From positions 1-64,000 of the forward strand of contig JAFVSV010000053.1 in NCBI GenBank assembly GCA_017503575.1: a DNA stretch of 64,000 nucleotides, read 5' to 3'. The notes beneath the pieces are model-generated. The model had not been told where the DNA came from. It searched no databases and was given only the letters and a program-made list of their open reading frames with translations. The stretch comes from Alistipes sp. (lineage in GTDB: Bacteria > Bacteroidota > Bacteroidia > Bacteroidales > Rikenellaceae). Positions 7,988-18,473 of this stretch are shown piece after piece. Numbering within the stretch: position 1 is the stretch's first letter; every line of letters begins with the position of its first letter. A program made the translations under genes and the position numbers.

Positions 7988-9091
7988 TTAGTATTGGAGC
8001 AAGTACTCCTTGATAAATGCGTCGATATCGCCATCCATCACAGCGTCGACATTCGATGTCTGGTAGCCTGTGCGGTGGTCCTTGACACGACGGTCATCAA
8101 AGACATAGCTACGTATCTGCGAGCCCCACTCGATACGCTTCTTCGTAGCCTCGAGTGCCTGCTGCGTTGCCATACGCTTATCCAACTCACGCTGATAGAG
8201 CTTCGAGCGTAGGATACGCATGGCATTCTCTCGGTTCATAAGCTGCGAACGCGTCTCCATATTCTCGATAAGGAACTCCACAGGCTCGCCCGTATCGGCA
8301 TCCTTGCCATGGTAGCGCAGACGCACCGCCGTCTCCACCTTGTTCACATTCTGGCCACCCGCGCCACTCGAGCGGAAGGTATCCCACTCGTAGTCCGCTG
8401 GCGAGATGTTAATCTCGATGGTGTCGTCAACCATGGGCGATATAAATACCGAGGCGAAGGTTGTCTGGCGCTTGTTATTAGCATTGAAGGGCGAGAGACG
8501 CACCATGCGATGCACGCCGCTCTCGCTACGCAGGTAGCCATAGGCGTAGTCACCCTCGAACTCCAAGGTGCACGACTTGACACCCACCTCGTCACCAGCC
8601 TGATAGTTTGCCACCTTGACCGTATAGCCGTGAGCCTCGCCCCAGCGCGTATACATGCGCATGAGCATCTGTGCCCAGTCCAAGGCCTCGGTGCCTCCAG
8701 CGCCAGCATTTATATCCATGATGGCACCCATCTTATCCTCCTTGCCCGAGAGCATCTGCCTAAGTTCGAGCTTCTCGACAACCTCAACAGCTGTAGCATA
8801 CTGCTCCTCGGCTTCGGCCTCGGTGAGCACACCCTCTGCCACGAAGTCGGGCAATAGGTCGAGGTCTGCGACCATGCGCTCGGTAGCCTCATAGTCGTCG
8901 ATGATTGACTTGATGTCGGCGACCCTCTTAAGTTGCTTACGCGCCTCGTCGGGCACGTCCCAGAAGTTGGGCTCCTCGGTGCGCTCCTGCTCATTCTGAA
9001 GGTCAATGCGGCGTTGCTCGATATCGATAGATGTCGAGAGCTTTGCCACACGCCCCTTAAGGTCGTTTATCTGTTCCGTAGATACCATCAA
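7988..9091 (-). CDS. prfB: Peptide chain release factor 2
   Basis: RF2 terminates translation at UGA and UAA. The 367-residue protein carries the codon-recognition tripeptide in RLSPFNANN (SPF, specific to RF2) and the peptidyl hydrolysis motif SSGAGGQNVNK. Unlike many bacterial prfB genes, the frame is continuous from the ATG through the region where the autoregulatory +1 frameshift normally lies (VAKLSTSIDIEQRR here). Control by programmed frameshifting is therefore absent. It is the first gene of the prfB-namZ-ftsY-rimO run. Confidence 0.97.
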   Translation of the reverse strand: MMVSTEQINDLKGRVAKLSTSIDIEQRRIDLQNEQERTEEPNFWDVPDEARKQLKRVADIKSIIDDYEATERMVADLDLLPDFVAEGVLTEAEAEEQYATAVEVVEKLELRQMLSGKEDKMGAIMDINAGAGGTEALDWAQMLMRMYTRWGEAHGYTVKVANYQAGDEVGVKSCTLEFEGDYAYGYLRSESGVHRMVRLSPFNANNKRQTTFASVFISPMVDDTIEINISPADYEWDTFRSSGAGGQNVNKVETAVRLRYHGKDADTGEPVEFLIENMETRSQLMNRENAMRILRSKLYQRELDKRMATQQALEATKKRIEWGSQIRSYVFDDRRVKDHRTGYQTSNVDAVMDGDIDAFIKEYLLQY

Positions 9092-9209
9092 AAGTTTATT
9101 GTAATATTAATCACAGCCGCTTTTTGTTAGAAAGCATTATATCGCAGGTTGCAAATCCGCAGTTTACTTGGCGTTAATGAGCATTTTTCAGGCAAGCAAA
9201 GCTTCAAAG

Positions 9210-9230
9210 ATGGCCCCTTATCACAACAAA
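9210..9230 (-). repeat. 21-bp 3'-UTR motif, copy 2 (after cysS)
   Basis: This stretch is identical to 1757-1777. On the minus strand it begins 1 base after the cysS stop codon. The flanks differ from copy 1, so the match is limited to this short motif. Confidence 0.75.
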
Positions 9231-9231
9231 A

Positions 9232-10701
9232 TTACTCGATTTCCCAGTCAAACCCATCCTTACGATCCTTAACTCGGATGCCGATAGCTGTGAGGTTATC
9301 GCGAATCTTGTCTGATGTAGCCCAATCCTTGGCAGCCTTGGCCTCCATACGCATATTGAGAAGCATCTCAACAAGTGGCGACACCATATCCTTACCGCCA
9401 CTCTCAGCAGCCTTCTCATTGCGAAGACCAAGGATGTCGAACACATAGCGGTTTACGGTAGCCTTAAGAGCCTCGAGGTCCTCGGCAGTAAGGCTCTGCT
9501 GACCCTCTGCCGCCTGGTTGATGATACGCACCCAGTCGAAGAGTGCCGAGATTACCATTGGCGAGTTAAGGTCGTCTGCCATAGCCTCCGAGCAACGACG
9601 CTCAAGCTCCGCAACATCGACCGTAGATGTAGCCTGTGGCTTAATCTTCGCGAGTGTCTCAACAGCCTTCATAAGGCGGTCGAGGCCCTTCTCTGCCGCC
9701 TGCAACGCCTCGTTCGAGAAGTCGAGCGTCGAGCGGTAGTGTGCCTGAAGCACAAAGAAGCGGATGGTCATAGGGGTATATGCCTGCACGAGGAGGGGGT
9801 GATTACCTGTGAAGAGCTGCTCCAAGGTGATAAAGTTACCGAGTGACTTACCCATCTTCTGACCATTGATTGTAATCATATTATTGTGCACCCAGTAGCG
9901 TGCCGAGTCCTTGCCAAGGGCGGCTGTCGACTGCGCAATCTCGCACTCGTGATGTGGGAACATGAGGTCCATACCGCCACCATGGATGTCGAACTGCTCA
10001 CCGAGATACTTCGTGCTCATCGCCGAGCACTCCATGTGCCAACCTGGGAAGCCATCGCTCCATGGTGATGGCCAACGCATGATGTGCTCGGGTGCGGCCT
10101 TCTTCCATAGCGCGAAGTCGTATGAATGGCGCTTATCCGACTGGCCATCAAGCTCGCGTGTATTAGTGACGATGTCGTCGAGGTTACGTCCCGACAGACG
10201 ACCATAGTGGTAGTCGCGGTTATACTTCTCCACATCGAAGTATATTGAGCCATTAGACTCGTAGGCGTAGCCCGCATCAAGGATGCGCTTAACCAGCTCT
10301 ATCTGCTCGATGATATGTCCCGAGGCGTGAGGCTCGATAGAGGGGGTCTTGACGCCAAGCTCGCGCATAGCATCGTGGTAGCGCTCCGTATAGTAGTGTG
10401 CAATCTCCATAGGCTCGAGTTGCTCGAGGCGTGCCTTCTTTGCAATCTTATCCTCGCCATCGTCGGCATCCTGCTCCAAGTGGCCCACGTCGGTGATGTT
10501 ACGCACATAGCGCACCTTATAGCCCTCGGCCTGGAGGTAGCGGAACATAAGGTCGAAAGTTACGGCAGGACGCGCATGACCCAAGTGTGGATCACCATAC
10601 ACGGTAGGGCCGCAGACATACATGCCCACATGCTCGGGGTTTATTGGCTCAAACGTCTCCTTGCGACGTGTGAGTGTGTTATAAAGAACAATCTTTGACA
10701 T
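9232..10701 (-). CDS. cysS: Cysteine-tRNA ligase
   Basis: CysRS charges tRNA-Cys. The 489-residue class I synthetase shows the HIGH-type motif HLGHARP, the KMSKS-type motif KMGKSLGNF, and the zinc-binding residues in [17 protein letters not shown] and HHECE. These place a Zn at the cysteine-selecting site. Length is normal for the family. It begins 25 bases after the DUF2723 gene, which it probably follows in a transcript, and a 140-base gap separates it from prfB. Confidence 0.97.
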   Translation of the reverse strand: MSKIVLYNTLTRRKETFEPINPEHVGMYVCGPTVYGDPHLGHARPAVTFDLMFRYLQAEGYKVRYVRNITDVGHLEQDADDGEDKIAKKARLEQLEPMEIAHYYTERYHDAMRELGVKTPSIEPHASGHIIEQIELVKRILDAGYAYESNGSIYFDVEKYNRDYHYGRLSGRNLDDIVTNTRELDGQSDKRHSYDFALWKKAAPEHIMRWPSPWSDGFPGWHMECSAMSTKYLGEQFDIHGGGMDLMFPHHECEIAQSTAALGKDSARYWVHNNMITINGQKMGKSLGNFITLEQLFTGNHPLLVQAYTPMTIRFFVLQAHYRSTLDFSNEALQAAEKGLDRLMKAVETLAKIKPQATSTVDVAELERRCSEAMADDLNSPMVISALFDWVRIINQAAEGQQSLTAEDLEALKATVNRYVFDILGLRNEKAAESGGKDMVSPLVEMLLNMRMEAKAAKDWATSDKIRDNLTAIGIRVKDRKDGFDWEIE

Positions 10702-10726
10702 AACTATTTGATTTTAATATTTCTTG

Positions 10727-13700
10727 CTATTTGTATAACTCCTTTAATATGCTCTCGATGGCGGGGTGCGTCAGATAGGCCTCCATAGCCGCTGCATACA
10801 CCGCCGCACCCGACTCGCGCTCTACGGGCAGGAGTGAGTATGCACGCAGTGCTATATCCGAGAGATAGGTATTTGTAATCCTATCTGTCGAGCTATCGTT
10901 CACCAGCCTTGTGGCCATTGCCACATAGCGCGTCATAAGCTCGTCAAACGACACCTGCTCAACGCCCATACCATTGTAGCCCACATCGTTAGCTACCCAG
11001 TCGAAGCTACCCGCAACAGAGTGGCTGACGCTGAGCACATCGACGATATCGAGCATGTTGACATATATCTCGGAGATATCCTTTTCGGTATAGTCGTCAC
11101 GCTCGGCACTATCAATCAAGGGCTCCACCTTGGCAGCACACTTGGCAATAAGCTCGATAGCGGCCTTATCGCCCATCTTGAGATAGTCATCCGCGAGAGC
11201 ATACTCCTCGTCGCTCAAGGCGAGTTGCTCCATTGCATCGGCGATATCCACGCCGCGAGCATTTGCCATCTGCACCATCTCGGCAGCGTAGTCCGAGAAG
11301 GCATAGAAGTACTGGAAGGCATCCTCATACTTGACATTAATTTCAATATTCAGTCGTGGCGCCATCATCTCCACAGCCTTCTTGGCATACTCCGTGGCGC
11401 GTCCCCACGCATCGAGACCCTTGAGGTATATATCCATAACACCCTGCACCTCTGGCGACAGCTGCTCCGAGTCATCCGATGAGACCTTTGAGGCGGGCGC
11501 CACTAACTCATCACTCTTCAAATGATAGGGCTCATAAGCGACATCATAGCTAAGCTTGTCGAGAAGCTCGCAACTCAACGTGTTGAACTTGCCATCACGA
11601 AGCACCTTAGCACCGTACCATCCCATGTAAGCCATCTCATCGAGGATATATGCTATGTGGAAATATTGTGCAGAGAGGTAGTCGGCAAAATAGATGGTTT
11701 TTTGCTGGCTCTGATATTTCTGCAACTCATTCGAAATATCTTGCGAGCATATTGTAGTCTTTGCCTTGGCCTCGCTAACCATCTCGGCGGGGACTAAGCC
11801 GCTGAACTGCTGCATAAACCTAGTAGCAAGATACTCAGGGTTATGCTTGCCACAGCTATTCAGAACCTCACGATATAGGTTCAACGACTTATTATCATAG
11901 CTATCGGCAACCTGCATACACCTAATCATGCTCTTTAGCTCGGTGAATATCTTGGTAGATATATCCGCCTTGAAGTCTGCCGCGTTAACATAGTCGAGAT
12001 AGTAGTTCACCCACTCGGCGTAGTAGCGTGCCATGGCGCCATTGAGTTTTACGCCCTTGCCATAGCAGCGCTTTGCAGCCTCCTTGTCACCCTCGGCAGC
12101 ATATCTCTCCGCCAAGTCATAGTAGTCGAAGACGTAGCTTATATGGTCATTATAGAGGTAACCCACCTTTGCTGGTGGCAACACTGCAAGGCCTCTGTCA
12201 AGAAGCTTTTCGGCCTTCTCAAAGTCTTCGTCACCACCACGGCTTATTAGTTTCTCGGCGATACGAGCAAAGTGACCCATAACGCCCGAGGCACGAACAT
12301 TATAGCGCACGAAGTAGTCGGCAAGCACATCCTCATCGGCAAGATTTCCGAAGCGCAACGCCTTATTTAGAGCCTTGGGCTCGCACTCGTTCATATAGAG
12401 AGGATAGAGACGATCGATGTCTATATCGCCATAACGCGCCGACGAGCGCATTGGGACAAACGTATAACAGTAGCCATCGAAACGGGCATAGTTGTCAATG
12501 CCATAATCCTCCATCAAGAATGGCTGCGTGAAGCATATAGGACGACTCCAGTCGTAGTTACCCAACAGGTCGTACATCATCAGCTGGCCACGCGATATAA
12601 AATTATTGGGTATCTTAATAGCAATCTCTTCACACACACGCTTATTACTCACATCCTCCTTGGTGATAATACCAGCCTTCACAGCCGCTTCGGCATCCAC
12701 GGGGATAGTGTAAGTCTTGGCGCCAATAAGGTAGTCGATAGGCTCTCCCGAGAATGGGCTATCAATCTTTGGACAGAGCTCACAGCAGAGGGTATAACCC
12801 TCGGGGATATCCGTAACTCGCTCGCCACGCTCAACAATACGCCACCTATCCTCCGTATTGCTCTTGATAAGCCACATAGGCTCATCGGATTTGTAGAGTG
12901 CTATGGCATCAGCCAATGGCAACGATTGTGGAGTACAGAGATCATAGAACTCTCCATACTTATCGTAGTAGGCGAAGTAGCTATCGTAATCCTCTCGGAA
13001 TGGGTGCTCAACCTCACCATAGATGACATCGCGTAGCGCAATGTACTTCTTAACACTCTCATCATACTGCGCCTGCTCCTCCCTGGTAAGGGGCGCCTTA
13101 TCCTCAAATTCAATCAATAATTGGTAGAGATCATCGAACATACTCAACACCTCACTGAAGCCCAACGTCATGGTACGGGGCACACGTCTCTTTGTAACGG
13201 AGTCATACTCCTTGTCATACTCAAACGTATACTCCTTACGGATAATGGCGAAGATGTTATTGCGCTCTTTAAGCATATCCTCATCGGTGATGAAGATATA
13301 GTCATCAGCATTAGCAGTGACGATGAGCGAGCCGTCCATCTTGGTGTATTTCTCCGTAGGAATGGTAAAGGGGACACCATCAGCGCTATTCGAGGCGATC
13401 TTCATCTGGTCGATATACCACTCGCCATCGAGGTACGACGAGTTCATGACCTTAACATCGGGACGCACACCCTCAACCTCTTGGCAATACCACAATGGGA
13501 AGGTATCGTTATCGCCATAGTTGATAATGATAGCATTCTCTGGGGCGGAATTGAGGTAGTTCCAGCCGATATCACGGGCGAAGTATCTCTCAGAGCGATC
13601 GTGATCGTCCCAGTTTTGAGCGGCAAGCACCATCGGCACGGACATGCAGAATAGCAGTGCAAGCGACACTGCCACCGTCTCAACATTACGGTATGCCTTG

Positions 13701-15583
13701 CCCAAGCTATCGGTGAGCAGCTTGCCGATTGAGACAAAGAGCTCCGCCACGCCCAACACGCCCAAGCCTATCCAGATGCTGAAGGCGTAGAAGGCACCGG
13801 CATAAACATAGTCACGTTCACGAGGCTCATTAGGTGCGGTATTGAAGTAGACGACAAGCGCGACGCCCATCAGCACGAATAGTAGTAGCACCACAAACCA
13901 GTTGCGCCAGTCACGAATAAGATGATATATCAAGCCCAAGAGGCCAAGCAACAACGGCAAGAAGAAGTAGGTGTTGCGTCCTGGGTTGCTCTTCATATCC
14001 GATGGCAGCTTGTCCTGTGGGCCACAGAAGTTCTCATCTATAAAGTCTATACCCGACAGCCAACCGCCATGGAGATATGTGCCGTCATTAGCCCTACACT
14101 TCTGCAGCTGTATATCATCCTGACGTCCCACGAAGTTCCACATAAAGTAGCGCCAGAACATATCACCCATCTGGTAGTCCATGAAGTAGGCAAAGTCATC
14201 ACCTCTCGAAGGCTCCATCCATGAGCCCACTCGCGCATCGTAACACCACTCGGGGTTGTCTATATATTGGGCATAGTCGTTGCTACGCAGATGATACCAC
14301 ATACGCGGGAAGTAGTGGTACGCCTCATCGGGGTAGGTATACTCCACCTCACTGACACGCTCCTCATATCGCTTTGTCTCTGGGTTATACCACATGGTTG
14401 TGGTGGTGATAAGGTTACCCGTGGGCGTGAACATATCGACATAAGCTCTTCCATTGCCATCCGTCTGGTAGTTGCAATAGCCCGTCTCCGACACCGTAGG
14501 CAGTGGTTTAGCACCATAATAGACACCCTTGAGCAGTGGTCGTGCACCATACTGGTCACGATTGAGCACGCTCAGAAGCATGTGCGGGTTGCTCGGGTTG
14601 TTAGAGTTCATCGGCGGATTTGCATTTGCTCGAATGGTCATCATAGCATACGACGAGAAGCCGAGCAAAATCACCGTAACGCATAGTGCCACAACATTAG
14701 TCACACGCCACTTACGCTTGTGCGAGAAGTAGATAAGAACACCAAGACCCGTAAAAACTAAAAATGCGAAGATTAGCATACCAGCATTTACAGGCATGTC
14801 CAAGGTATTCACCGCGAAGGTATCGAAGTATGCTCCAAGGAGCACCGTATATGGGATGATGATACCATTGATAGCACCCAAGATAAGCATCGACACAACA
14901 AGTGCCAAGATAATGTACAAGGCGTACTGCCATGGATCATCACTCTTATATCGACGGAAGAAGTATATCATCACCAACGCTGGGATAGTCAACAAGTTGA
15001 GGATGTGAACGCCAATAGATAGACCCATCAGGTATGCGATAAGTATTATCCAACGCATGGATGTGGGGCTATCGGCATTCTCCTCCCACTTGAGCATTAG
15101 CCACACCACAAGTGCCGTAAACATCGACGACATAGCATACACCTCGCCCTCGACAGCCGAGAACCAGAAGGTGTCGGTGTAGGCATACGACAGGGCACCC
15201 ACAGCACCAGAGCCAAGCACCATCACCATCTGCGACGTGGACATCTCACCCACTGCGGGCTGCACCACGCGACGTGCCAAGTGCGTCACCGTCCAGAACA
15301 TGAAGAGGATAGTAAAGCCACTCACCAAACAGTTCATGGCATTAATCATCAACGGCACATACTCGGGCGAGGGGGCAAAGAGCGACGCCAAACGCGCCAG
15401 CATCATGTAGAGGGGTGCTCCAGGAGGGTGACCCACCTCGAGTTTATACGAGGTTGCAATATACTCACTACAATCCCAGAGGCTTGTAGTAGGCTCCATG
15501 GTTGCCCAATATGAGATTGTTGCTATGGCAAAAACCAGCCAACCCACGACATTATCCCAAAACCTAAACGACGAACGATTCAT
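10727..15583 (-). CDS. DUF2723 / GT117-type large membrane protein
   Basis: This very long protein (1618 residues) starts with the DUF2723 signature: FWDNVVGWLVFAIATISYW, then TTSLWDCSEYIATSYKLEVG and GHPPGAPLY. About a dozen hydrophobic helices follow up to roughly residue 730. The remainder is soluble, rich in helical pairs that look like tetratricopeptide-type repeats (AEKLLDRGLAVLPPAKVGY, AAKRCYGKGVKLNGAMARYY). The family resembles protein O-mannosyltransferases in its N-terminal layout and is common in Bacteroidota, where a role in protein O-glycosylation or envelope glycan transfer is suspected but unproven. An in-frame ATG at 15637 would add 18 residues; the ATG at 15583 was preferred because family members start just before the first helix. 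Confidence 0.88.
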   Translation of the reverse strand: MNRSSFRFWDNVVGWLVFAIATISYWATMEPTTSLWDCSEYIATSYKLEVGHPPGAPLYMMLARLASLFAPSPEYVPLMINAMNCLVSGFTILFMFWTVTHLARRVVQPAVGEMSTSQMVMVLGSGAVGALSYAYTDTFWFSAVEGEVYAMSSMFTALVVWLMLKWEENADSPTSMRWIILIAYLMGLSIGVHILNLLTIPALVMIYFFRRYKSDDPWQYALYIILALVVSMLILGAINGIIIPYTVLLGAYFDTFAVNTLDMPVNAGMLIFAFLVFTGLGVLIYFSHKRKWRVTNVVALCVTVILLGFSSYAMMTIRANANPPMNSNNPSNPHMLLSVLNRDQYGARPLLKGVYYGAKPLPTVSETGYCNYQTDGNGRAYVDMFTPTGNLITTTTMWYNPETKRYEERVSEVEYTYPDEAYHYFPRMWYHLRSNDYAQYIDNPEWCYDARVGSWMEPSRGDDFAYFMDYQMGDMFWRYFMWNFVGRQDDIQLQKCRANDGTYLHGGWLSGIDFIDENFCGPQDKLPSDMKSNPGRNTYFFLPLLLGLLGLIYHLIRDWRNWFVVLLLFVLMGVALVVYFNTAPNEPRERDYVYAGAFYAFSIWIGLGVLGVAELFVSIGKLLTDSLGKAYRNVETVAVSLALLFCMSVPMVLAAQNWDDHDRSERYFARDIGWNYLNSAPENAIIINYGDNDTFPLWYCQEVEGVRPDVKVMNSSYLDGEWYIDQMKIASNSADGVPFTIPTEKYTKMDGSLIVTANADDYIFITDEDMLKERNNIFAIIRKEYTFEYDKEYDSVTKRRVPRTMTLGFSEVLSMFDDLYQLLIEFEDKAPLTREEQAQYDESVKKYIALRDVIYGEVEHPFREDYDSYFAYYDKYGEFYDLCTPQSLPLADAIALYKSDEPMWLIKSNTEDRWRIVERGERVTDIPEGYTLCCELCPKIDSPFSGEPIDYLIGAKTYTIPVDAEAAVKAGIITKEDVSNKRVCEEIAIKIPNNFISRGQLMMYDLLGNYDWSRPICFTQPFLMEDYGIDNYARFDGYCYTFVPMRSSARYGDIDIDRLYPLYMNECEPKALNKALRFGNLADEDVLADYFVRYNVRASGVMGHFARIAEKLISRGGDEDFEKAEKLLDRGLAVLPPAKVGYLYNDHISYVFDYYDLAERYAAEGDKEAAKRCYGKGVKLNGAMARYYAEWVNYYLDYVNAADFKADISTKIFTELKSMIRCMQVADSYDNKSLNLYREVLNSCGKHNPEYLATRFMQQFSGLVPAEMVSEAKAKTTICSQDISNELQKYQSQQKTIYFADYLSAQYFHIAYILDEMAYMGWYGAKVLRDGKFNTLSCELLDKLSYDVAYEPYHLKSDELVAPASKVSSDDSEQLSPEVQGVMDIYLKGLDAWGRATEYAKKAVEMMAPRLNIEINVKYEDAFQYFYAFSDYAAEMVQMANARGVDIADAMEQLALSDEEYALADDYLKMGDKAAIELIAKCAAKVEPLIDSAERDDYTEKDISEIYVNMLDIVDVLSVSHSVAGSFDWVANDVGYNGMGVEQVSFDELMTRYVAMATRLVNDSSTDRITNTYLSDIALRAYSLLPVERESGAAVYAAAMEAYLTHPAIESILKELYK

Positions 15584-15660
15584 CGTAAGCAATAGTTTAG
15601 GGCGATCGGCCGATATGAAATTAAAAAATTTACTCATGAGATAGCTATCTTATTAAGTCG

Positions 15661-15668
15661 CAAATATA
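15661..15668 (-). promoter_or_regulatory. -7 promoter box of the DUF2723 gene
   Basis: The minus strand reads TATATTTG. A start near 15655 gives a leader of about 70 bases to the ATG at 15583 or under 20 bases to the ATG at 15637. No good -33 box is seen. Confidence 0.45.
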
Positions 15669-15787
15669 ATAATATTTGCCCGATAAACGAAGCGAACGCC
15701 AAATTATTTTACGAAAATGACCATATTACGCAAAAAAGGTAGCTACCACAAACATGGCAACTACCCCACTTTCTAATCCGCGAGTCA

Positions 15788-16705
15788 CTATTCTCGAGTA
15801 TCGCATATATTACTCTTGATGCGCTCTAACCCACTGCGTATCATGGCTGTATCTCCAGCCAATGTCATAAACTCCTCGTTGGTCATCCTCCTCCATGTTG
15901 AGGCATCCATAGCCGTAGGGTCAAAGAGCGAATCAAAACGCTTGTTCGTATGTAGCGGAGCATGGCGATTGAACGGACAGCACGACTGGCAGGCATCGCA
16001 ACCAAATATCCAGCCATCCAACGTGATGGTCTCATTGCACCCTTCGCGCTCGATAGTACGGCACGAAATACAACGACGCGTATCTATGGTGTAATTGTCC
16101 AAAATTGCACTATTCGGACAGTGGTTAACGCACTCTCTACAACTGCCACATCCACCCCCCTTCATAGGGCTATCATATTCGTCGACAACATCGTCAATAA
16201 CAAGCTCGCCAAGGTGGAACATTGTGCCTAAGCGCGGGTTTACGACGAGCGACTGGCGACCTATCCACCCAAGTCCAGCACGCACCGCGAGACTCTTCTC
16301 GGCAACGGGCGCCGAGTCGGTAAAGGCACGGTAGCGCAGCTGGGGATTATAGCGTTTCAACTCCTCGGCCATCGCGTGAAGCATCTCCTTGATGGTCGTA
16401 TGGTAGTCGCGCGCCAAGGCGTACGATGCAATCTTCGTATTACACCCCTCGTCATAGCCTCTACTAAAGGGCGATAGGTACGAAACAGCACAAACGATAA
16501 CCGTGCGCGCTCCCTCAACTAAAAGTCGTATATCGAAGCGCTTTTCGACATTGCGCTCGAGGTATTCCAAGGTCGAATTATTACCATTTAACAACCACCG
16601 TTCAAATTGGTTACGCTCCTCATCAAGAGCCGCTGCCTCGACAACTCCAACAAGGTCAAAACCAACCCGTTGTGCAGTGTTCATTATGACTTTTTTATTG
16701 ATCAT
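15788..16705 (-). CDS. queG: Epoxyqueuosine reductase QueG
   Basis: QueG performs the last step of queuosine tRNA modification, reducing epoxyqueuosine with a cobalamin cofactor and two 4Fe-4S clusters. The 305-residue product has the FTDSAPVAEKSLAVRAGLGW block with the proposed catalytic aspartate. It also has the ferredoxin-like cysteines CGSCRECVNHCP and CDACQSCCPFN, with a further C-rich segment CISCRTIEREGC. The start at 16705 gives a ten-residue lead before the AQRVGF block, as in relatives; an ATG at 16684 is also possible. It is monocistronic and divergent from the acyl-CoA synthetase gene. Confidence 0.92.
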   Translation of the reverse strand: MINKKVIMNTAQRVGFDLVGVVEAAALDEERNQFERWLLNGNNSTLEYLERNVEKRFDIRLLVEGARTVIVCAVSYLSPFSRGYDEGCNTKIASYALARDYHTTIKEMLHAMAEELKRYNPQLRYRAFTDSAPVAEKSLAVRAGLGWIGRQSLVVNPRLGTMFHLGELVIDDVVDEYDSPMKGGGCGSCRECVNHCPNSAILDNYTIDTRRCISCRTIEREGCNETITLDGWIFGCDACQSCCPFNRHAPLHTNKRFDSLFDPTAMDASTWRRMTNEEFMTLAGDTAMIRSGLERIKSNICDTRE

Positions 16706-16722
16706 TGAGAAATATTTTGTGC

Positions 16723-16730
16723 CAAAATTA
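16723..16730 (-). promoter_or_regulatory. -7 promoter box of queG
   Basis: The minus strand reads TAATTTTG, 18 bases before the ATG at 16705, so the leader would be only about 11-14 bases. This would fit the downstream ATG at 16684 equally well. Confidence 0.45.
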
Positions 16731-16802
16731 ACAAATTTTAATAAATAATTGGTAACTTGCACCCGATTTGTTATAAATAACATTAACCAAAACTCTTGAA
16801 GT

Positions 16803-18449
16803 ATGACATTTAAGACCCTTTATCAGGTGGTAAAGCACAGCGTGGAGAAGTTCTCATCACGCATAGCTTTTAGCATGATTGACAGCGAGGATGTCACATA
16901 TAAGGAGGTTGGAGAGCGTATTGACAGTGTACAGGAGATGTTGCTCAATGCAGGTGTTGGCGCCGGCGACAAGGTTGCCATCCTCAGCAGTAGCATGCCC
17001 AACTGGGGTGTATCGTACTTTGCTGTGACGACAGCAGGTATGATTGCAGTACCCATACTCCCCGACTTCACCAGCGAAGAACTTGACCTTATTTTAGAAC
17101 ACTCTGAAGCAAAAGCAATCCTCGTCTCCGACAAGCTCTATACAAAGCTGTCGAAGAAGATTACCGAGAAGATGAACATCATCATCCGCACCAAGGGATT
17201 GAACATCATCTCGCAGAGTGTGCAAGAGCGTGCCGAGAAACGCATTCCCGAGCCCGACGACTTGGCTGTTATCATCTACACATCGGGTACTACATCGAAG
17301 CCCAAGGGCGTAATGCTCACGCACTACAACATCGCCATGCAGCTAACCGTAGTGCCATCACTCTTCGACTACAACGAGAATGATGAGCTGCTCTCTATCC
17401 TACCCTTGGCACACACCTACGAGTGTACCCTCGGTATGATATTCCCCTTTGCGCGCGGCGCACGCATCCATTACATGGATCGTCCACCTACCGCCTCGGC
17501 ACTTATGCCCGCCTTGGCAAAGGTACGCCCAACGGTTATCGCCTCGGTACCTCTCATCATGGAGAAGATATACCGTGGCAAGGTGCGCCCAACATTCGAG
17601 AAGAACGCCTTCCTACGCACACTATATGGCTGGCGCTGGTCGCAGAAGCTCCTGCACAAACTCGCAGGCAAGCAGCTTAAGAAGCTCTTTGGTGGCCGCA
17701 TGCGTCTCTTTGCCATCGGTGGTGCCAAGTTCGACTCGGAGGCCGAACAGTTCCTCAAGGACGCAGGCTTCCCCTACGGCATTGGCTATGGACTAACCGA
17801 GACAGCGCCACTCGTGGCAGGCGCCGTAGAGAAGATGGTACGCATAGGCTCCACAGGCCCAGCGCTCAAGGGTGTCGAGATACGCCTCGACAACATCAAC
17901 GCCGAGACAGGGCAGGGCGAGATTGTAGTTAAGACCCCCTGCTGCATGGCGGGCTACTACAAGAACGAGCAGGCTACACATGACGCCTTCACCGAGGATG
18001 GATGGTTCCGCACTGGCGACCTTGGTGCCATGGACAAGAGTGGCTGGATATATATTAAGGGACGCCTTAAGAATATGATTGTAGGCCCTTCTGGCGAGAA
18101 TATCTACCCCGAGGATATCGAAGAGGTACTCAACAGCAATCGCCTTGTTGCCGAGTCGGTAGTATTGGAGGAGGATGGCAAGCTCATCGCCTTGGTACAC
18201 TTCGATACATCTGCTCTCGAGGAGACTTACGACGAGTTCAAGCACAAGATGGCCGTAGGCAAGGAGCAGGTAGCTCTCAAGATGGAGGAGATCAAGCGTG
18301 ATGTGATGAACTACGTCAACTCTAAGGTCAACCGCTTCTCGAAGATATCGAAGGTCGTTGACAACGAGGGCGAATTCGAGAAGACGCCTACGAAGAAGAT
18401 TCGCCGCTTCGTATACAGCAACAAGAATAAGGATAAGAAGCAGTCGTAG
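16803..18449 (+). CDS. Long-chain acyl-CoA synthetase (AMP-forming)
   Basis: This enzyme activates fatty acids to acyl-CoA via an acyl-adenylate. The 548-residue protein has the ANL-superfamily motifs: the P-loop YTSGTTSKPKG, the adenylate-binding GYGLTETAPLVAG, TGDLG, and the C-terminal hinge and catalytic lysine region (KNMIVGPSGENIYPEDIE, then TPTKKIRR). Length is a little short of typical FadD, as usual for this phylum. It is monocistronic, ending in the unusual hairpin at 18474-18512. The exact chain-length preference cannot be read from sequence. Confidence 0.93.
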   Translation: MTFKTLYQVVKHSVEKFSSRIAFSMIDSEDVTYKEVGERIDSVQEMLLNAGVGAGDKVAILSSSMPNWGVSYFAVTTAGMIAVPILPDFTSEELDLILEHSEAKAILVSDKLYTKLSKKITEKMNIIIRTKGLNIISQSVQERAEKRIPEPDDLAVIIYTSGTTSKPKGVMLTHYNIAMQLTVVPSLFDYNENDELLSILPLAHTYECTLGMIFPFARGARIHYMDRPPTASALMPALAKVRPTVIASVPLIMEKIYRGKVRPTFEKNAFLRTLYGWRWSQKLLHKLAGKQLKKLFGGRMRLFAIGGAKFDSEAEQFLKDAGFPYGIGYGLTETAPLVAGAVEKMVRIGSTGPALKGVEIRLDNINAETGQGEIVVKTPCCMAGYYKNEQATHDAFTEDGWFRTGDLGAMDKSGWIYIKGRLKNMIVGPSGENIYPEDIEEVLNSNRLVAESVVLEEDGKLIALVHFDTSALEETYDEFKHKMAVGKEQVALKMEEIKRDVMNYVNSKVNRFSKISKVVDNEGEFEKTPTKKIRRFVYSNKNKDKKQS

Positions 18450-18473
18450 CGGAGGATTGTAACCAACAACGAG

